Source: Nitratireductor pacificus pht-3B (GTDB lineage Bacteria; Pseudomonadota; Alphaproteobacteria; Rhizobiales; Rhizobiaceae). Taken from it: a stretch of DNA of 64,000 nt. The translations under genes and the position numbers were made by a program. Of the stretch, positions 9,292 to 18,227 are shown in pieces (positions within the stretch are counted from its first letter, which is position 1; each line of letters starts with the position of its first letter). The DNA is taken from positions 182,077-246,076 of the forward strand of contig NZ_AMRM01000004.1 of assembly GCF_000300335.1 (NCBI RefSeq). Reading direction: 5' to 3'. Below the pieces are notes generated by a model, which worked only from the letters and a program-made list of their open reading frames with translations, made no database searches and had not been told where the DNA came from.

Positions 9292-9894
9292 ATGCGGGCG
9301 GGGCGTTGCCTATTGGTTGTGTCGGCGCTGCTTCTGGCAGGTCCCGGCCTGCTGCCCGCCTTGGCGCAGGAGCGCCGCGCGCCGCGCATCATCGCGCCTG
9401 AGCTGATCGCGCCGCCGCCCGTTGATCCCTCGATGCTCAACCGCCTGACCCCGCGTGCGCCGCTCAGCGATCTTGCCGGCCCGTCACCGGAGCCAAAGCG
9501 CGCGGATACGCTGTATTACCGCCCCGTCGCCATCGCTGCGGGCCTGATCGAATCCGAGGGGCGCACCATCACCATCGCCGGGATTCGCATCGTTGCGCCC
9601 GACCGGGTCTGCGACGCGCGGGCGGGCGGGGTCTGGCCGTGCGGCAAGCAGGCGCGCACCGCGTTCCGCTACTGGCTGCGCGGCCGGGCGGTGGAGTGCG
9701 GCGCAGGCGCGGATGTGACGGAAGAGAACGCCGAGACACCCCTACGCTGCACGCTGGCGGGCTATGACGTCGGCAAATGGCTGGTGGAGAACGGCTGGGC
9801 GCTGGCCGACCCCGACGGCCCCTATGCGGAAGAGGCCGAGACGGCCCGCGAAACGCGCAAGGGCATTTTCAGCGGCGGGCCGTCCCCCTCCTGA
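9292..9894 (+). CDS. Secreted staphylococcal-nuclease-like protein
   Basis: A 200-residue protein with a signal peptide (CLLVVSALLLAGPGLLPALAQ). The mature part resembles the SNase/thermonuclease fold: RTITIAGIRIVAP, CGKQARTAFRYWLRGRAVEC, and the closing helix region VGKWLVENGWALADPDGPYAEEAETAR. Cysteines in VCDAR, WPCGK, VECG and LRCT suggest disulfides in the periplasm. The catalytic Arg/Glu/Arg set of true thermonucleases is not clear by eye, so enzymatic activity is uncertain. It starts 3 bases after the S24 regulator gene and is probably co-transcribed with it. Confidence 0.7.
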   Translation: MRAGRCLLVVSALLLAGPGLLPALAQERRAPRIIAPELIAPPPVDPSMLNRLTPRAPLSDLAGPSPEPKRADTLYYRPVAIAAGLIESEGRTITIAGIRIVAPDRVCDARAGGVWPCGKQARTAFRYWLRGRAVECGAGADVTEENAETPLRCTLAGYDVGKWLVENGWALADPDGPYAEEAETARETRKGIFSGGPSPS

Positions 9895-9902
9895 GTGCGG
9901 GG

Positions 9903-11564
9903 TCAGCTTGACGGCGTGCCGTCCAGCGCAGCGTCGATCATGGCGCGCGTTTCCCGCACGCCGTAGAGCGCCGCGAAGGAGCCGAAGCGCGGACCGCGCT
10001 CCTGTCCCAGCAGGACCTGATACAGCATCTGGAAGAAGCTCCCCGAAACGCCGGGGCCGCCTGTCGGGCTCTTGCGTTCGTGATCCTGGTAGCGCTCGAT
10101 GCCGCGCGCCACGTCGAGAATGGCGTTCTGGATCGCCTCGGCATCGGCATCCTCCGGCAGCGCGCCGAAGGTCTGCGAGAGCGCCGCGAGCGCCTCCCGC
10201 TCCACCGCGTCAGGCGCGCGGAACGCTTTGGCCGGTTTGACGAAATCCTCGAAATAGCGCAGCGCGTAGCCGGTCAGGCGGTCGAGTTCGGGATGCGTCT
10301 CGGCCGTCACGCCCGGCGCGTGGCGCGAGATGAAGCCCCACAGAACGTCCGTGTTCTGCGCGTTCGAGGCGCTGACGAGGTTGAGCAGCAGCGCGAAGGG
10401 TACCGGCAGATCGATCGACGGCGGCGCGCCGTCATGCATGTGCCAGACGGGATTGCCGAGCCGGTTCTTCCAGTCCTGCCGCGGATAGGTGGAGAGGAAG
10501 CTGTAATACTCGTCGACCGCCCGCGGAATGACGTCGAAATAGAGCTTCTTCGCGGCCTTCGGTTTCTGGAACATGAACAGCGACAGGCTCTCGGTGGGCG
10601 CGTAGGAAAGCCATTCGTCGATGGTCAGGCCGTTGCCCTTCGACTTCGAGATCTTCTGCCCGTTCTCGTCGAGGAACAGTTCGTAGTTGAAGCCCTCCGG
10701 CGGCGTTTCGCCGAGAGCCGTGCAGATCTGCGCCGCCAGCTTGACGCTGTCGATCAGGTCCTTGCCGGACATCTCGTAGTCCACCTTGAGGGCCGCCCAG
10801 CGCATCGCCCAGTCGGGCTTCCACTGCAGCTTGCAATGCCCGCCGGTCACGGGCGTCTCGAACAGCTCGCCACTGTCGGGATCGCGCCAGACGATGGTAC
10901 CGGCGTCGAGCTTGCGCTCCTCCAGCGGCACCTGCATCACGACGCCGGTCTTCGGGTGAATGGGCAGGAACGGCGAATAGGTCTGCGCCCGCTCCTCGCG
11001 CAGCGATGGCAGCATGATCTCCATGACGGCGTCGTAGCGCTCGAGCATGGTGAGAAGCGTCGCGTCGAAGCGGCCGGCCGCATAGTACTCGGTCGAGGAG
11101 GCGAATTCGTAATCGAAGCCGAACCGGTCGAGGAATGCGCGCAGGCGTGCGTTGTTCGCCGCGCCGAACGAGGGATACTCGTTGGAAAATGGGTCGGGAA
11201 CCCGGGTCAGCGGCTTGCCGAGATGGGTGCGCAGCATCTCCTTGTTCGGCACGTTGTCCGGCACCTTGCGCAGTCCGTCCATGTCGTCGGAGAAGCACAG
11301 AATCTTGGTCTTCACCCGGTCTTCGGTCAGCACACGGAAGGCATGTCGGACCATCGACGTGCGATTGACCTCGCCGAACGTACCGATATGCGGCAGGCCG
11401 GAAGGGCCATAGCCGGTCTCGAACAGAACCGTTTCCGGGAACGCCTTGCCCTCGTAGCGTTTGACGATCTTGCGCGCTTCCTCGAAGGGCCACGCCTTGC
11501 TCTGCGCGGCGGCTTCCATCACTTCGGGCGTCAGTTCAAGCGCGTCCGTGCTCGGCATCGTCAT
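9903..11564 (-). CDS. lysK: Lysine--tRNA ligase, class I
   Basis: Cytoplasmic synthetase of 553 residues that charges tRNA-Lys. It is the archaeal-like class I form kept by Rhizobiales and other alphaproteobacteria, not the class II LysS. The Rossmann signature HIGT is at residues 59-62 ([14 protein letters not shown]) and the KMSKS equivalent KISKS is at about 304-308. The length fits the bacterial class I family. It is transcribed convergently with the nuclease-like gene (8 bases between the stops) and divergently from the TerB-like gene. Confidence 0.95.
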   Translation of the reverse strand: MTMPSTDALELTPEVMEAAAQSKAWPFEEARKIVKRYEGKAFPETVLFETGYGPSGLPHIGTFGEVNRTSMVRHAFRVLTEDRVKTKILCFSDDMDGLRKVPDNVPNKEMLRTHLGKPLTRVPDPFSNEYPSFGAANNARLRAFLDRFGFDYEFASSTEYYAAGRFDATLLTMLERYDAVMEIMLPSLREERAQTYSPFLPIHPKTGVVMQVPLEERKLDAGTIVWRDPDSGELFETPVTGGHCKLQWKPDWAMRWAALKVDYEMSGKDLIDSVKLAAQICTALGETPPEGFNYELFLDENGQKISKSKGNGLTIDEWLSYAPTESLSLFMFQKPKAAKKLYFDVIPRAVDEYYSFLSTYPRQDWKNRLGNPVWHMHDGAPPSIDLPVPFALLLNLVSASNAQNTDVLWGFISRHAPGVTAETHPELDRLTGYALRYFEDFVKPAKAFRAPDAVEREALAALSQTFGALPEDADAEAIQNAILDVARGIERYQDHERKSPTGGPGVSGSFFQMLYQVLLGQERGPRFGSFAALYGVRETRAMIDAALDGTPSS

Positions 11565-11723
11565 ATCGCATTCCAGAAACTGGTTTCACACAAATGGGTT
11601 CTTGAGAGCCAAGCCTGTAAGGCGACCTCGCCCATGCGTCAATCGAGGCCACAGTTTTTCGTTGCGGCATCGCGTCCGCCTCCCTACCTTTCGGACTTCG
11701 CGTCCCTGCAACCGGAGTATGAA

Positions 11724-12137
11724 ATGGCAGAGCCGACAGCCCACGAAGCCCTGATCTACCTGATGGTCGTTATGTCGGCGGCCGACCGGGACATGACCGA
11801 TGCGGAACTCGCCATCATCGGCGACACGATCCGCACATGGCCGGTGTTCCGGACATTCGACGAGAACCGCATCATCGAGGTGGCGCGGCAGTGCCAGCAG
11901 ATATTGCAGGAGGACAGCGGTCTGGAACGCATTCTCGGCGCCGTGCGCGACACCGTGCCGGCAAAGCTCCACGACACGGCTTATGCGCTGGCGGTCGAGG
12001 TCGCTGCCGCCGACAAGCATCTGGAGCCGGAGGAAAAGCGCATGCTGCACATCGTGCGCAGCCGGCTGCATCTGGAGCCGCTGGTGGCGGCCGCCATCGA
12101 GCGGGCCGCGCAGGCCAAGCGACGCGCCCTCGCCTGA
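11724..12137 (+). CDS. TerB-like (TerB/DjlA fold) helical protein
   Basis: A 137-residue all-helical cytoplasmic protein from the ATG at 11724, which has GGAG about 8 bases upstream. The open frame extends far upstream antisense to lysK, but that part is spurious. Helical repeats with acidic patches (MSAADRDMTDAELAIIGDTI and VEVAAADKHLEPEEKRMLHI) match the tellurite-resistance TerB family, in which paired acidic residues may bind metal. No other ter genes are near, so a tellurite role should not be assumed. Confidence 0.8.
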   Translation: MAEPTAHEALIYLMVVMSAADRDMTDAELAIIGDTIRTWPVFRTFDENRIIEVARQCQQILQEDSGLERILGAVRDTVPAKLHDTAYALAVEVAAADKHLEPEEKRMLHIVRSRLHLEPLVAAAIERAAQAKRRALA

Positions 12138-12199
12138 GGCGGCTGCCGATCAAGACCATGTGACTGGCGCGTCATGGCCAGCTTCGGGATAGTCGCGGC

Positions 12200-13048
12200 A
12201 TGAGCGCCTTTCTGTTTTCCGAGGCGGCGGTGAGGCTCGCCGCCTTCCTCGGCATCTTTGCCGCCATGGCCGCATTCGAGCTCTGGTCGCCACGCCTCGA
12301 ACGGCCGGAGATGAGCGGCGCGCTGAAAACGCGCCGCTGGTTCGCCAATCTGTCGATGGTGCTGATCTCGTCGCTTGTGCTGCGCGTGGTGTTCCCCGCC
12401 GCAGCCGTCGGCGCTGCCGTCTGGGCCGAGGCGCAGGGATGGGGCCTGTTCCACACGCTCGGTCTCGATCCGCTCATCGCGGGGATCGTTTCGTTCGTGC
12501 TTCTGGATTTCGCCGTCTGGCTGGAGCACGTGGCGAGCCACAAGATACCGGTCCTGTGGCGCATCCACCGCATGCACCACGCCGACAACGGGTTCGACGT
12601 CACGACGGGTCTGCGGTTCCATCCGCTGGAAATCCTGCTGTCCATGCTGTGGAAGGCCGGGATCGTCGTGCTTCTCGGCGCGCCGGTGCTGGCCGTCCTG
12701 ATCTTCGAGATCGTGCTCAACGGCAGCTCGATGTTCAATCATTCGAATGTCGATCTTCCGCGAAAGGTCGATCGCGTGCTGCGCCACGTGCTGGTGACGC
12801 CGGACATGCATCGCGTTCATCATTCCACCATCCCGCGCGAGACCGATTCCAACTACGGCTTCAACTTTCCCTTCTGGGACCGGCTTTTCGGGACCTATAT
12901 CGACGCGCCGCGTCTCGGCCACCGCGCGATGGAGATTGGCCTGTCGGACTATCGCGGCGCGCTGACGGCGCGGCTCGGCTGGATGCTGCTCCTGCCTTTC
13001 CGCGCGCTGCGGCGGCGGGGCACGAAAAAAGGGGCGTCGGCTCAGTAG
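12200..13048 (+). CDS. Sterol desaturase / fatty acid hydroxylase family membrane protein
   Basis: Integral membrane di-iron oxygenase-like protein of 282 residues with several hydrophobic segments. The histidine clusters of the family are present: HVASH, HRMHH (WRIHRMHHADNGFDVTTG), HSN and HRVHHSTIP, followed by NYGFNFPFWDRLFGTY. These histidines would hold a di-iron centre on the cytoplasmic face and hydroxylate or desaturate a lipid. The substrate cannot be deduced. Its stop overlaps the stop of the convergent binding-protein gene by 7 bases. Confidence 0.87.
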   Translation: MSAFLFSEAAVRLAAFLGIFAAMAAFELWSPRLERPEMSGALKTRRWFANLSMVLISSLVLRVVFPAAAVGAAVWAEAQGWGLFHTLGLDPLIAGIVSFVLLDFAVWLEHVASHKIPVLWRIHRMHHADNGFDVTTGLRFHPLEILLSMLWKAGIVVLLGAPVLAVLIFEIVLNGSSMFNHSNVDLPRKVDRVLRHVLVTPDMHRVHHSTIPRETDSNYGFNFPFWDRLFGTYIDAPRLGHRAMEIGLSDYRGALTARLGWMLLLPFRALRRRGTKKGASAQ

Positions 13049-13890
13049 AAGCTGACCGGGAAATAGCGCAGGTAGAGCTCGGCGAATGCGCCGCTGGCCT
13101 CGATCTGGGTCAGGGCGAAATCGATCGCCTCGGCGAGCGCCGGCTGGCCCTGCGGCACGGCGATCGACAGGCCCTGGCCGAGATATCCTGCCGCCAGATA
13201 GGGGCCGCCGGCAAAGGCGCAGCAATCGGCGGCGTCCTTGCCGGCCAGCCAGAAGCTGAGCCGCATTCCGTCGCCGAACAGGGCGTCGATCTTTCCCGCT
13301 TTCAGGTCCTCGCGCAGCCAGTTCGCCCGGGTGTAGGTGACGGCCCTGGCCTGCGGGAACAGGGCGCGCAGCAGCGTCTCGTGGGCCGTGCCCGCCATGA
13401 CGCCGACGCGCTTGCCGGCGAGCGTCCCGACAAGCGGCTCGGTGAGCATGGCCGATCGGCGCGTCACCAGCCGGGCCGGGAAACGCATATAGGTCTGCGA
13501 GAACAGATAGCGGTCGCGGTTCTCGGCGGTGACCGCGATGCCGGCGATGATCGCTTCGCCTTGCTTGTTGGCCAGGGCCGGCTGGACCTCGGACCAGGGC
13601 AGCGCCTGGATCTGGCATCGCTCGGTCAGGTCGAGTTCGGCGCAGATCTTGCGGGCGAGGTCCACGTGAAAGCCGCTGAGGATGCCGGTGGCGTCCAGAT
13701 AGTTGAAGGGGAAGAAGTCGGCCGTCGTCAGGAAGCGGAGCCTCGGCAGGGTCGCGAGGTCGGGCTTCGAAAGGCGCTGCTGCGGCGCTCCGAAGCCGGG
13801 CGCCTGATTTGCCGGCGATGCGGAGAACTGCGCCGCATGCCCCGCACCGCACAGGAAGGCGGAGATCGCGAAAGCCATCAGGAAGCGCAT
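13042..13890 (-). CDS. Orphan periplasmic solute-binding protein (family 3, amino-acid type)
   Basis: A 282-residue secreted protein with signal peptide (MRFLMAFAISAFLCGAGHAA). The type 2 binding fold is evident: RLRFLTTADFFPFNYLDATG, SGFHVDLARKICAELDL, GKRVGVMAGTAHETLLRALF and GKIDALFGDGMRLSFWLAG. This is the family 3 (His/Gln/Arg-like) extracellular solute-binding pattern. No permease or ATPase gene adjoins it, so it may serve a distant transporter or act in sensing. A Cys pair (DCCAF) and an extra cysteine (ERCQ) could form disulfides. Confidence 0.8.
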   Translation of the reverse strand: MRFLMAFAISAFLCGAGHAAQFSASPANQAPGFGAPQQRLSKPDLATLPRLRFLTTADFFPFNYLDATGILSGFHVDLARKICAELDLTERCQIQALPWSEVQPALANKQGEAIIAGIAVTAENRDRYLFSQTYMRFPARLVTRRSAMLTEPLVGTLAGKRVGVMAGTAHETLLRALFPQARAVTYTRANWLREDLKAGKIDALFGDGMRLSFWLAGKDAADCCAFAGGPYLAAGYLGQGLSIAVPQGQPALAEAIDFALTQIEASGAFAELYLRYFPVSFY

Positions 13891-14082
13891 GTCGGGTTCT
13901 CCAGTCGCGCGTTGCCGGAAAGTATCGTGCAGCAGAGACGAAGATCTGCACGAAACCTGAAGGAAAGGACTGTTCAGCGTTGCATTGTTAGCCTTTTAGA
14001 GCAAATAGGCCGATAGCATTGGAAACAAGCGCGGCATAGGGTGTACTCTGTTCGAATGTCACCGATTGGGGGATGATCCTGC

Positions 14083-14976
14083 ATGCGGGAATTCGATCAG
14101 ACACGCGAATTCATCGACCAGATTCAGAAGGCGCGGTCTCCTGCTGCGATATGCGATGCGCTGCTTTCGGTCACGTCCCGCTTCGGAGTGCGGTCTCTTT
14201 GCGCCGGCACGGTGCCGCCAACCGGTTCGGCCGGCCGCGACCAGGTCGGGCATCTGATCCTGAACACCTGGCCGACCGAGTGGGTCGACCGCTACATCGC
14301 GTGCGACTACATCTTTCATGATCCGCTGGTGCATCATGTTCACCGGACCCAGCGGGCGATGCTGTGGGGCGAGGCCCGGTCCATGGGCGGCGGCGACGCC
14401 CGCAAGGTATCGCAACTCTTCGGCGAGGCGCGTGAATTCGATATGATCGACGGCATATCCCTGTCGATCTCGACGCTCGACGGAGGCTCCGTCGTGATGT
14501 CGTACAGCGGCGCCGCGGTCGAGATGGCTCCGGAGGACATGCACGCCATCTCCTTCATTTCCGCCTATGCGGTGGGCCATGCGCTCAGCCTGCGCGGGGC
14601 CGACATGTTCGCCGAGCTCGAGCCGCTGGAGAAGGAATGCCTCCACTGGACGGCACGCGGCAAGTCTGTGCTCGACGTGGCCGATCTCCTAAGGCTGGCC
14701 GAGAAGGAGGTCCAGCAGCTCGTCTCGCGGGCGAAGAGCAAGCTTGGTCCCGGACACACCTTGCACCGGCTGGGCGAGCCGCCCAGGCTCACGCCGCGCG
14801 AGAAGGAATGCCTGCAATGGGCCGCGCTCGGGAAGTCGGAATGGGAAGTGTCCCAGATCCTGGGCATTTCCGAGCACACCGCCGAAAAGCATCTTCTGAA
14901 TGCAAAGACAAAACTCGGCGCGACGAATCGTGCCCATGCTGTTGCGGAAGCCATAAGGTGCGGTGTTCTCGATTGA
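14083..14976 (+). CDS. LuxR-family regulator (autoinducer-binding domain) with two tandem HTH domains
   Basis: A 297-residue cytoplasmic regulator with a strong GGGGGA site before the ATG. Residues 1-170 resemble the autoinducer-binding domain: W67, Y71, D80 (HDPLVHHV) and W95 (AMLWGEA) sit where LuxR-type ligand pockets keep W, Y, D and W. Two LuxR HTH modules follow. The second (about 235-297: LTPREKECLQWAALGKSEWE, then ISEHTAEKHLLNAKTKLGA) is canonical; the first (about 180-222: LEPLEKECLHWTARGKSVLD, then LAEKEVQQLVSRAKSKLG) is a diverged duplicate. No luxI-type synthase is in the window, so it is a LuxR solo. A long palindrome lies just downstream. Confidence 0.85.
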   Translation: MREFDQTREFIDQIQKARSPAAICDALLSVTSRFGVRSLCAGTVPPTGSAGRDQVGHLILNTWPTEWVDRYIACDYIFHDPLVHHVHRTQRAMLWGEARSMGGGDARKVSQLFGEAREFDMIDGISLSISTLDGGSVVMSYSGAAVEMAPEDMHAISFISAYAVGHALSLRGADMFAELEPLEKECLHWTARGKSVLDVADLLRLAEKEVQQLVSRAKSKLGPGHTLHRLGEPPRLTPREKECLQWAALGKSEWEVSQILGISEHTAEKHLLNAKTKLGATNRAHAVAEAIRCGVLD

Positions 14977-14985
14977 CTGGCTTTC

Positions 14986-15018
14986 CGTCAATAGATGTTC
15001 CCAGAACATCTATTGACG
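14986..15018. promoter_or_regulatory. 33-bp perfect palindrome, candidate LuxR operator
   Basis: Two perfect 15-base arms (CGTCAATAGATGTTC and its complement) flank CCA, starting 9 bases after the luxR stop. There is no T-run after it, so an intrinsic terminator is unlikely. Length and perfect symmetry suit a dimeric regulator such as the adjacent LuxR protein, although a classical lux box is shorter (about 18-20 bp). Confidence 0.55.
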
Positions 15019-15090
15019 CTTGAATAGGATGTTACCATTATGCCACCGGGGCGTGCATTCTTTTGGTTTGTGCAGCATGGGGGTAGAAAG

Positions 15091-15303
15091 ATGCGGACGG
15101 GGCGGAACGTTATATTGGGCCTCCTTGGCTCGAGGTCTGTTTCCACGGCGAGAGCTCTGGCTTCGAGGGGACGTCCGGCGTCTGCCGGAAGTTCTTCGGC
15201 GTTGGGGAGCATCGCTTTCTCAGATTGTATCAACGCCTGCCGGAGCCGGGGCTTCAAGGTCCACGATCCGGTGCAGTACAGACATCCCGACACCGATTTC
15301 TAG
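15091..15303 (+). CDS. Possible small protein, 70 residues, unknown
   Basis: The ATG at 15091 is preceded by a G-rich site (GGGGG at 15079-15083) at normal spacing. The product is basic at its start (MRTGRNVILGLLGSRSVSTA), ends in YRHPDTDF and contains two cysteines (SDCINACRSRGF). No family is recognised and there is no membrane segment. Placement after the palindrome and before the glycosyltransferase is the main reason to list it. It may equally be leader sequence of the next gene. Confidence 0.25.
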   Translation: MRTGRNVILGLLGSRSVSTARALASRGRPASAGSSSALGSIAFSDCINACRSRGFKVHDPVQYRHPDTDF

Positions 15304-15365
15304 CAGTCCCGATGGAACCCTTCGGGAAAACGGGTGATGGCGCGCAGGCCGAGGGGCACGACGCC

Positions 15366-17321
15366 ATGTCCAGGAAGCGGGGCATCGATGCAGCGTTCGA
15401 CCAGGTCGGTACGCCATCGACCGCCGCCGATTGGCTGCCCATCCTCGAGCGCCTCAGCATCTCCGCTGAGGAGGCGGCCCGCATCGAGGCGCGCGCGGTT
15501 CTCGCTGGCGTTCCGTTTCAGGCCGAGCTTCTGGCCTCCGGCCTCGTTTCCGAGCGTGGACTGTTTCATGAGCTGGCCGACAGTCTCGGGCTGCCTTTTC
15601 TCGACCAGCCCGACCCGGACGAACTGGTCATGCAGGACTGGCAGCGACTGGCCGCTCTGGCGAGCAGGGGTGGCGCCGGCATCGCACTGTCGCTGCGTGG
15701 CGGCGGCCAGTCACTTGTCCTGATCGCTCCCGAGAAGCTCGACATTCAGGGTCTTCGGAACTTCATCGCCCGCTATCCGCGCGCATCGACGCGCATCCGG
15801 GTCGTGCCGCCCTCCGCGCTACGCCGCGCCATCGCCGCGCGCAGCACCCAGAGCCTGATGCGCATCGCCACCGGCGCCCTGTTTGCCGCGCTGCCCGACC
15901 AGTCCGCGCGCTTCGTTGTCAACGCCTGGCAGGGGGCGATCTTCGGCGCGTTGAGCGTATCGCTGCTGTTTGCGGCGGTGCTGGTCCCGGGCGGGACCCT
16001 GCTGGCCGTGCACGGCGTGCTGTCCCTGGTGTTCCTCGCCTGCGTTGCCCTGCGGGTGAGCGTCGGCCTCGCGCCGTCGAAGCCGCACACGCCGAAACTC
16101 AGCACGATCCGGCCGGGCGAAATGCCGGTCTACACGGTGCTGGTGGCGCTCTACAAGGAGGCGGAGGTCGTGCCCGACCTTCTGGTGGCGCTGGGGCGCA
16201 TCGTCTGGCCGCGCGCCAAGCTTGAGATCAAGCTCGTCTGCGAGGGCGACGACACGGAAACGCTGAATGCGATCCGCGCCCAGGAACTGCGCTCCTACAT
16301 CGAGATCATCGAAGTGCCGCCGGGCGGGCCGCGCACCAAGCCGAAGGCGCTCTCATACGCGCTGCCGATGACGTCGGGAGATTTCGTCGTCCTTTACGAT
16401 GCCGAAGACCGGCCGCATCCGTTTCAACTGGTCGAGGCATGGCAGCGCTTCAGGGAGAGCGACCGCACCCTGGCCTGCCTCCAGGCCCCGCTCAACATCT
16501 CCAACAAGCGCGAGAGCTGGATCTCTGCCATGTTCGCGCTGGAATATTCGGCGCTCTTTCGCGGCATCCTGCCCTGGTTCGCTCGACACGGGCTGGTGTT
16601 GCCGCTCGGCGGCACGTCGAACCATTTTCGCCGCAGCGCGCTGACTGCGGTCAACGGGTGGGACCCCTACAACGTGACCGAGGACGCCGACCTCGGGGTC
16701 CGGCTGCGGCGCCAGGGCTACAGGACGGACGTGATCCACAGCCCCACCTTCGAGGACGCGCCGACCGACCTGCGCACCTGGCTGCCGCAGCGGACCCGCT
16801 GGTTCAAGGGATGGGCGCAGACCTGGCTGGTCCACATGCGCGACCCGGCGGCGACGCACCGGGAACTCGGCCTGACATCCTTCGTCGTGATGCAGGTGAT
16901 GTTCGCCGGGATGGTGCTGTCGGCGCTCGCCTATTCCGTTTTCCTGGCCACGGCGGCGGGACTGCTGCTGTGCCTTGCCATCTATGGAGATCTGCGGTCA
17001 TCGCATCTCGGCCTGCTGGTCCTCGACGGGGTCAACATCGTCTGCGGCCACCTGTCGTTCCTGATGCTCGGCTGGTCCACGCTGGGGAAGACGGAGCGCC
17101 CGGAGTTCTGGAAGCGCATTGTCTGCACACCCGTCTATTGGGTGCTGATCTCCATCGCCGCATGGCGCTGCTTGTGGCAGCTTTACTGGCGGCCACACCA
17201 CTGGGAGAAGACCATGCACCGCCCCTCCCAGCGGGCGGCCCGTCAGCCGAGGAAGGACCCTCCCGAGCCGATGATCCTGGGGTCCTCGGCGCCGATCGCG
17301 TCCAGATCCCGTCCTTCATAG
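15366..17321 (+). CDS. Membrane family 2 glycosyltransferase with MshEN-like N-terminal domain
   Basis: A processive-type glycosyltransferase of 651 residues from the ATG at 15366 (AGGGG upstream); an ATG at 15312 would add 18 residues. Residues about 20-150 resemble the GspE/MshE N-terminal fold ([26 protein letters not shown]), a module that in some proteins binds cyclic di-GMP. Two membrane segments precede the catalytic domain, whose motifs are [26 protein letters not shown] and QRTRW, the D,D,D,QxxRW set of cellulose-synthase-like enzymes. Further membrane segments follow. It probably makes or exports a surface polysaccharide. Its 3' end overlaps the convergent ppk2 gene by 79 bases. Confidence 0.85.
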   Translation: MSRKRGIDAAFDQVGTPSTAADWLPILERLSISAEEAARIEARAVLAGVPFQAELLASGLVSERGLFHELADSLGLPFLDQPDPDELVMQDWQRLAALASRGGAGIALSLRGGGQSLVLIAPEKLDIQGLRNFIARYPRASTRIRVVPPSALRRAIAARSTQSLMRIATGALFAALPDQSARFVVNAWQGAIFGALSVSLLFAAVLVPGGTLLAVHGVLSLVFLACVALRVSVGLAPSKPHTPKLSTIRPGEMPVYTVLVALYKEAEVVPDLLVALGRIVWPRAKLEIKLVCEGDDTETLNAIRAQELRSYIEIIEVPPGGPRTKPKALSYALPMTSGDFVVLYDAEDRPHPFQLVEAWQRFRESDRTLACLQAPLNISNKRESWISAMFALEYSALFRGILPWFARHGLVLPLGGTSNHFRRSALTAVNGWDPYNVTEDADLGVRLRRQGYRTDVIHSPTFEDAPTDLRTWLPQRTRWFKGWAQTWLVHMRDPAATHRELGLTSFVVMQVMFAGMVLSALAYSVFLATAAGLLLCLAIYGDLRSSHLGLLVLDGVNIVCGHLSFLMLGWSTLGKTERPEFWKRIVCTPVYWVLISIAAWRCLWQLYWRPHHWEKTMHRPSQRAARQPRKDPPEPMILGSSAPIASRSRPS

Positions 17322-18142
17322 GCGACCGTCAGGAGAATGCGGCGCATGACGGCGAGCCTGGCCCGGCGCTTGTCGTTGGCGCGCACCACCGTCCATGGCG
17401 CATGCGGGCTGTGCGTCCGCTCGAGCATCAGGTCGCGCATCCGCGTGTAGTCGTCCCATTTCGCGATGCCGGCGACGTCCATCGGCGAGAACTTCCAGTA
17501 TTTGAGCTTGCTGTGGCGACGGTCGTGAAACCGCTCGAGCTGGGTCTCCTGGCCGATGTTCAGCCAGAACTTGAACAGATGAATCCCGTCATTGACGATG
17601 GCGCGCTCGAAATCGGGCGCCTCGTCGAGAAACTGCTCGTGCTGCGCCGGCGTGCAGAAACCCATGACGGGTTCGACGCCGCCCCTATTGTACCAGGAAC
17701 GGTCGAATGTGACGAACTCGCCGCTGGTCGGGAAATGCGCCACATAGCGCTGGAAGTACCACTGGCCGCGCTCCGTCTCGGTCGGCTTGGGCAGGGCGAC
17801 GTTGCGCGCGGTGCGCGGGTTCATGTAGGCGCGGATGCGCGAGATCGTGCCGCCCTTGCCGGCCGCATCCCGCCCCTCGAACAGGGCCATGATCCGCGCG
17901 CCGCTCGACTGCATCCAGCCCTGCAACTTGACCAGCTCGACCTGCAGCGCCTCGAGCTGCTTCTCGTATTCCTTGTTGCCCAGCTCGTCATCGTACGGAT
18001 AGCCGCCGGCGCTCAGCGAATGCTCCTTGACCCATTTGGGCAGGTCCGGATCGTCGATGTCGAAGGTCCGCTTCTTGCCGGAAACGGTGAGCGTGACCGG
18101 ATCGCTTTTCACGGGGCCGGGTTTTTCCAAAGACTTGTTCAT
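17243..18142 (-). CDS. ppk2: Polyphosphate kinase 2
   Basis: Cytoplasmic kinase of 299 residues from the ATG at 18142 (MNKSLEKPG); the longer open frame upstream is not needed. It transfers phosphate between polyphosphate and nucleotides. Motifs are the Walker A ([13 protein letters not shown]), the Walker B-type [17 protein letters not shown] and the lid arginines in [19 protein letters not shown]. The length and the N-terminal extension fit class I PPK2. It is convergent with the glycosyltransferase, overlapping it by 79 bases, and divergent from phoR, a phosphate-linked neighbour. Confidence 0.93.
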   Translation of the reverse strand: MNKSLEKPGPVKSDPVTLTVSGKKRTFDIDDPDLPKWVKEHSLSAGGYPYDDELGNKEYEKQLEALQVELVKLQGWMQSSGARIMALFEGRDAAGKGGTISRIRAYMNPRTARNVALPKPTETERGQWYFQRYVAHFPTSGEFVTFDRSWYNRGGVEPVMGFCTPAQHEQFLDEAPDFERAIVNDGIHLFKFWLNIGQETQLERFHDRRHSKLKYWKFSPMDVAGIAKWDDYTRMRDLMLERTHSPHAPWTVVRANDKRRARLAVMRRILLTVAYEGRDLDAIGAEDPRIIGSGGSFLG

Positions 18143-18227
18143 ACAATCGATCCTGAAACATGGGAGTGTGCATGCTATTTGCAGCTTGCTACAAGGTCCA
18201 GCGGGGATGCCGGCGGGAATGAATGCC

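Larger units (their letters stand above)
14977..15365. other. 389-base gap between luxR solo and glycosyltransferase
   Basis: It holds the 33-bp palindrome at 14986-15018 and one small open frame with a good ribosome binding site (15091-15303). No tRNA or insertion sequence was seen. The palindrome lies upstream of the glycosyltransferase and may mark its promoter. Confidence 0.6.

Noticed and set aside
10080..11723. Upstream extension of the TerB-like frame through lysK
   Set aside because: It runs antisense to class I lysyl-tRNA synthetase; only the part from 11724 has a ribosome site and family similarity.
11724..12137. Tellurite resistance locus
   Set aside because: Only a lone TerB-like protein; no terZ, terC, terD or terE genes.
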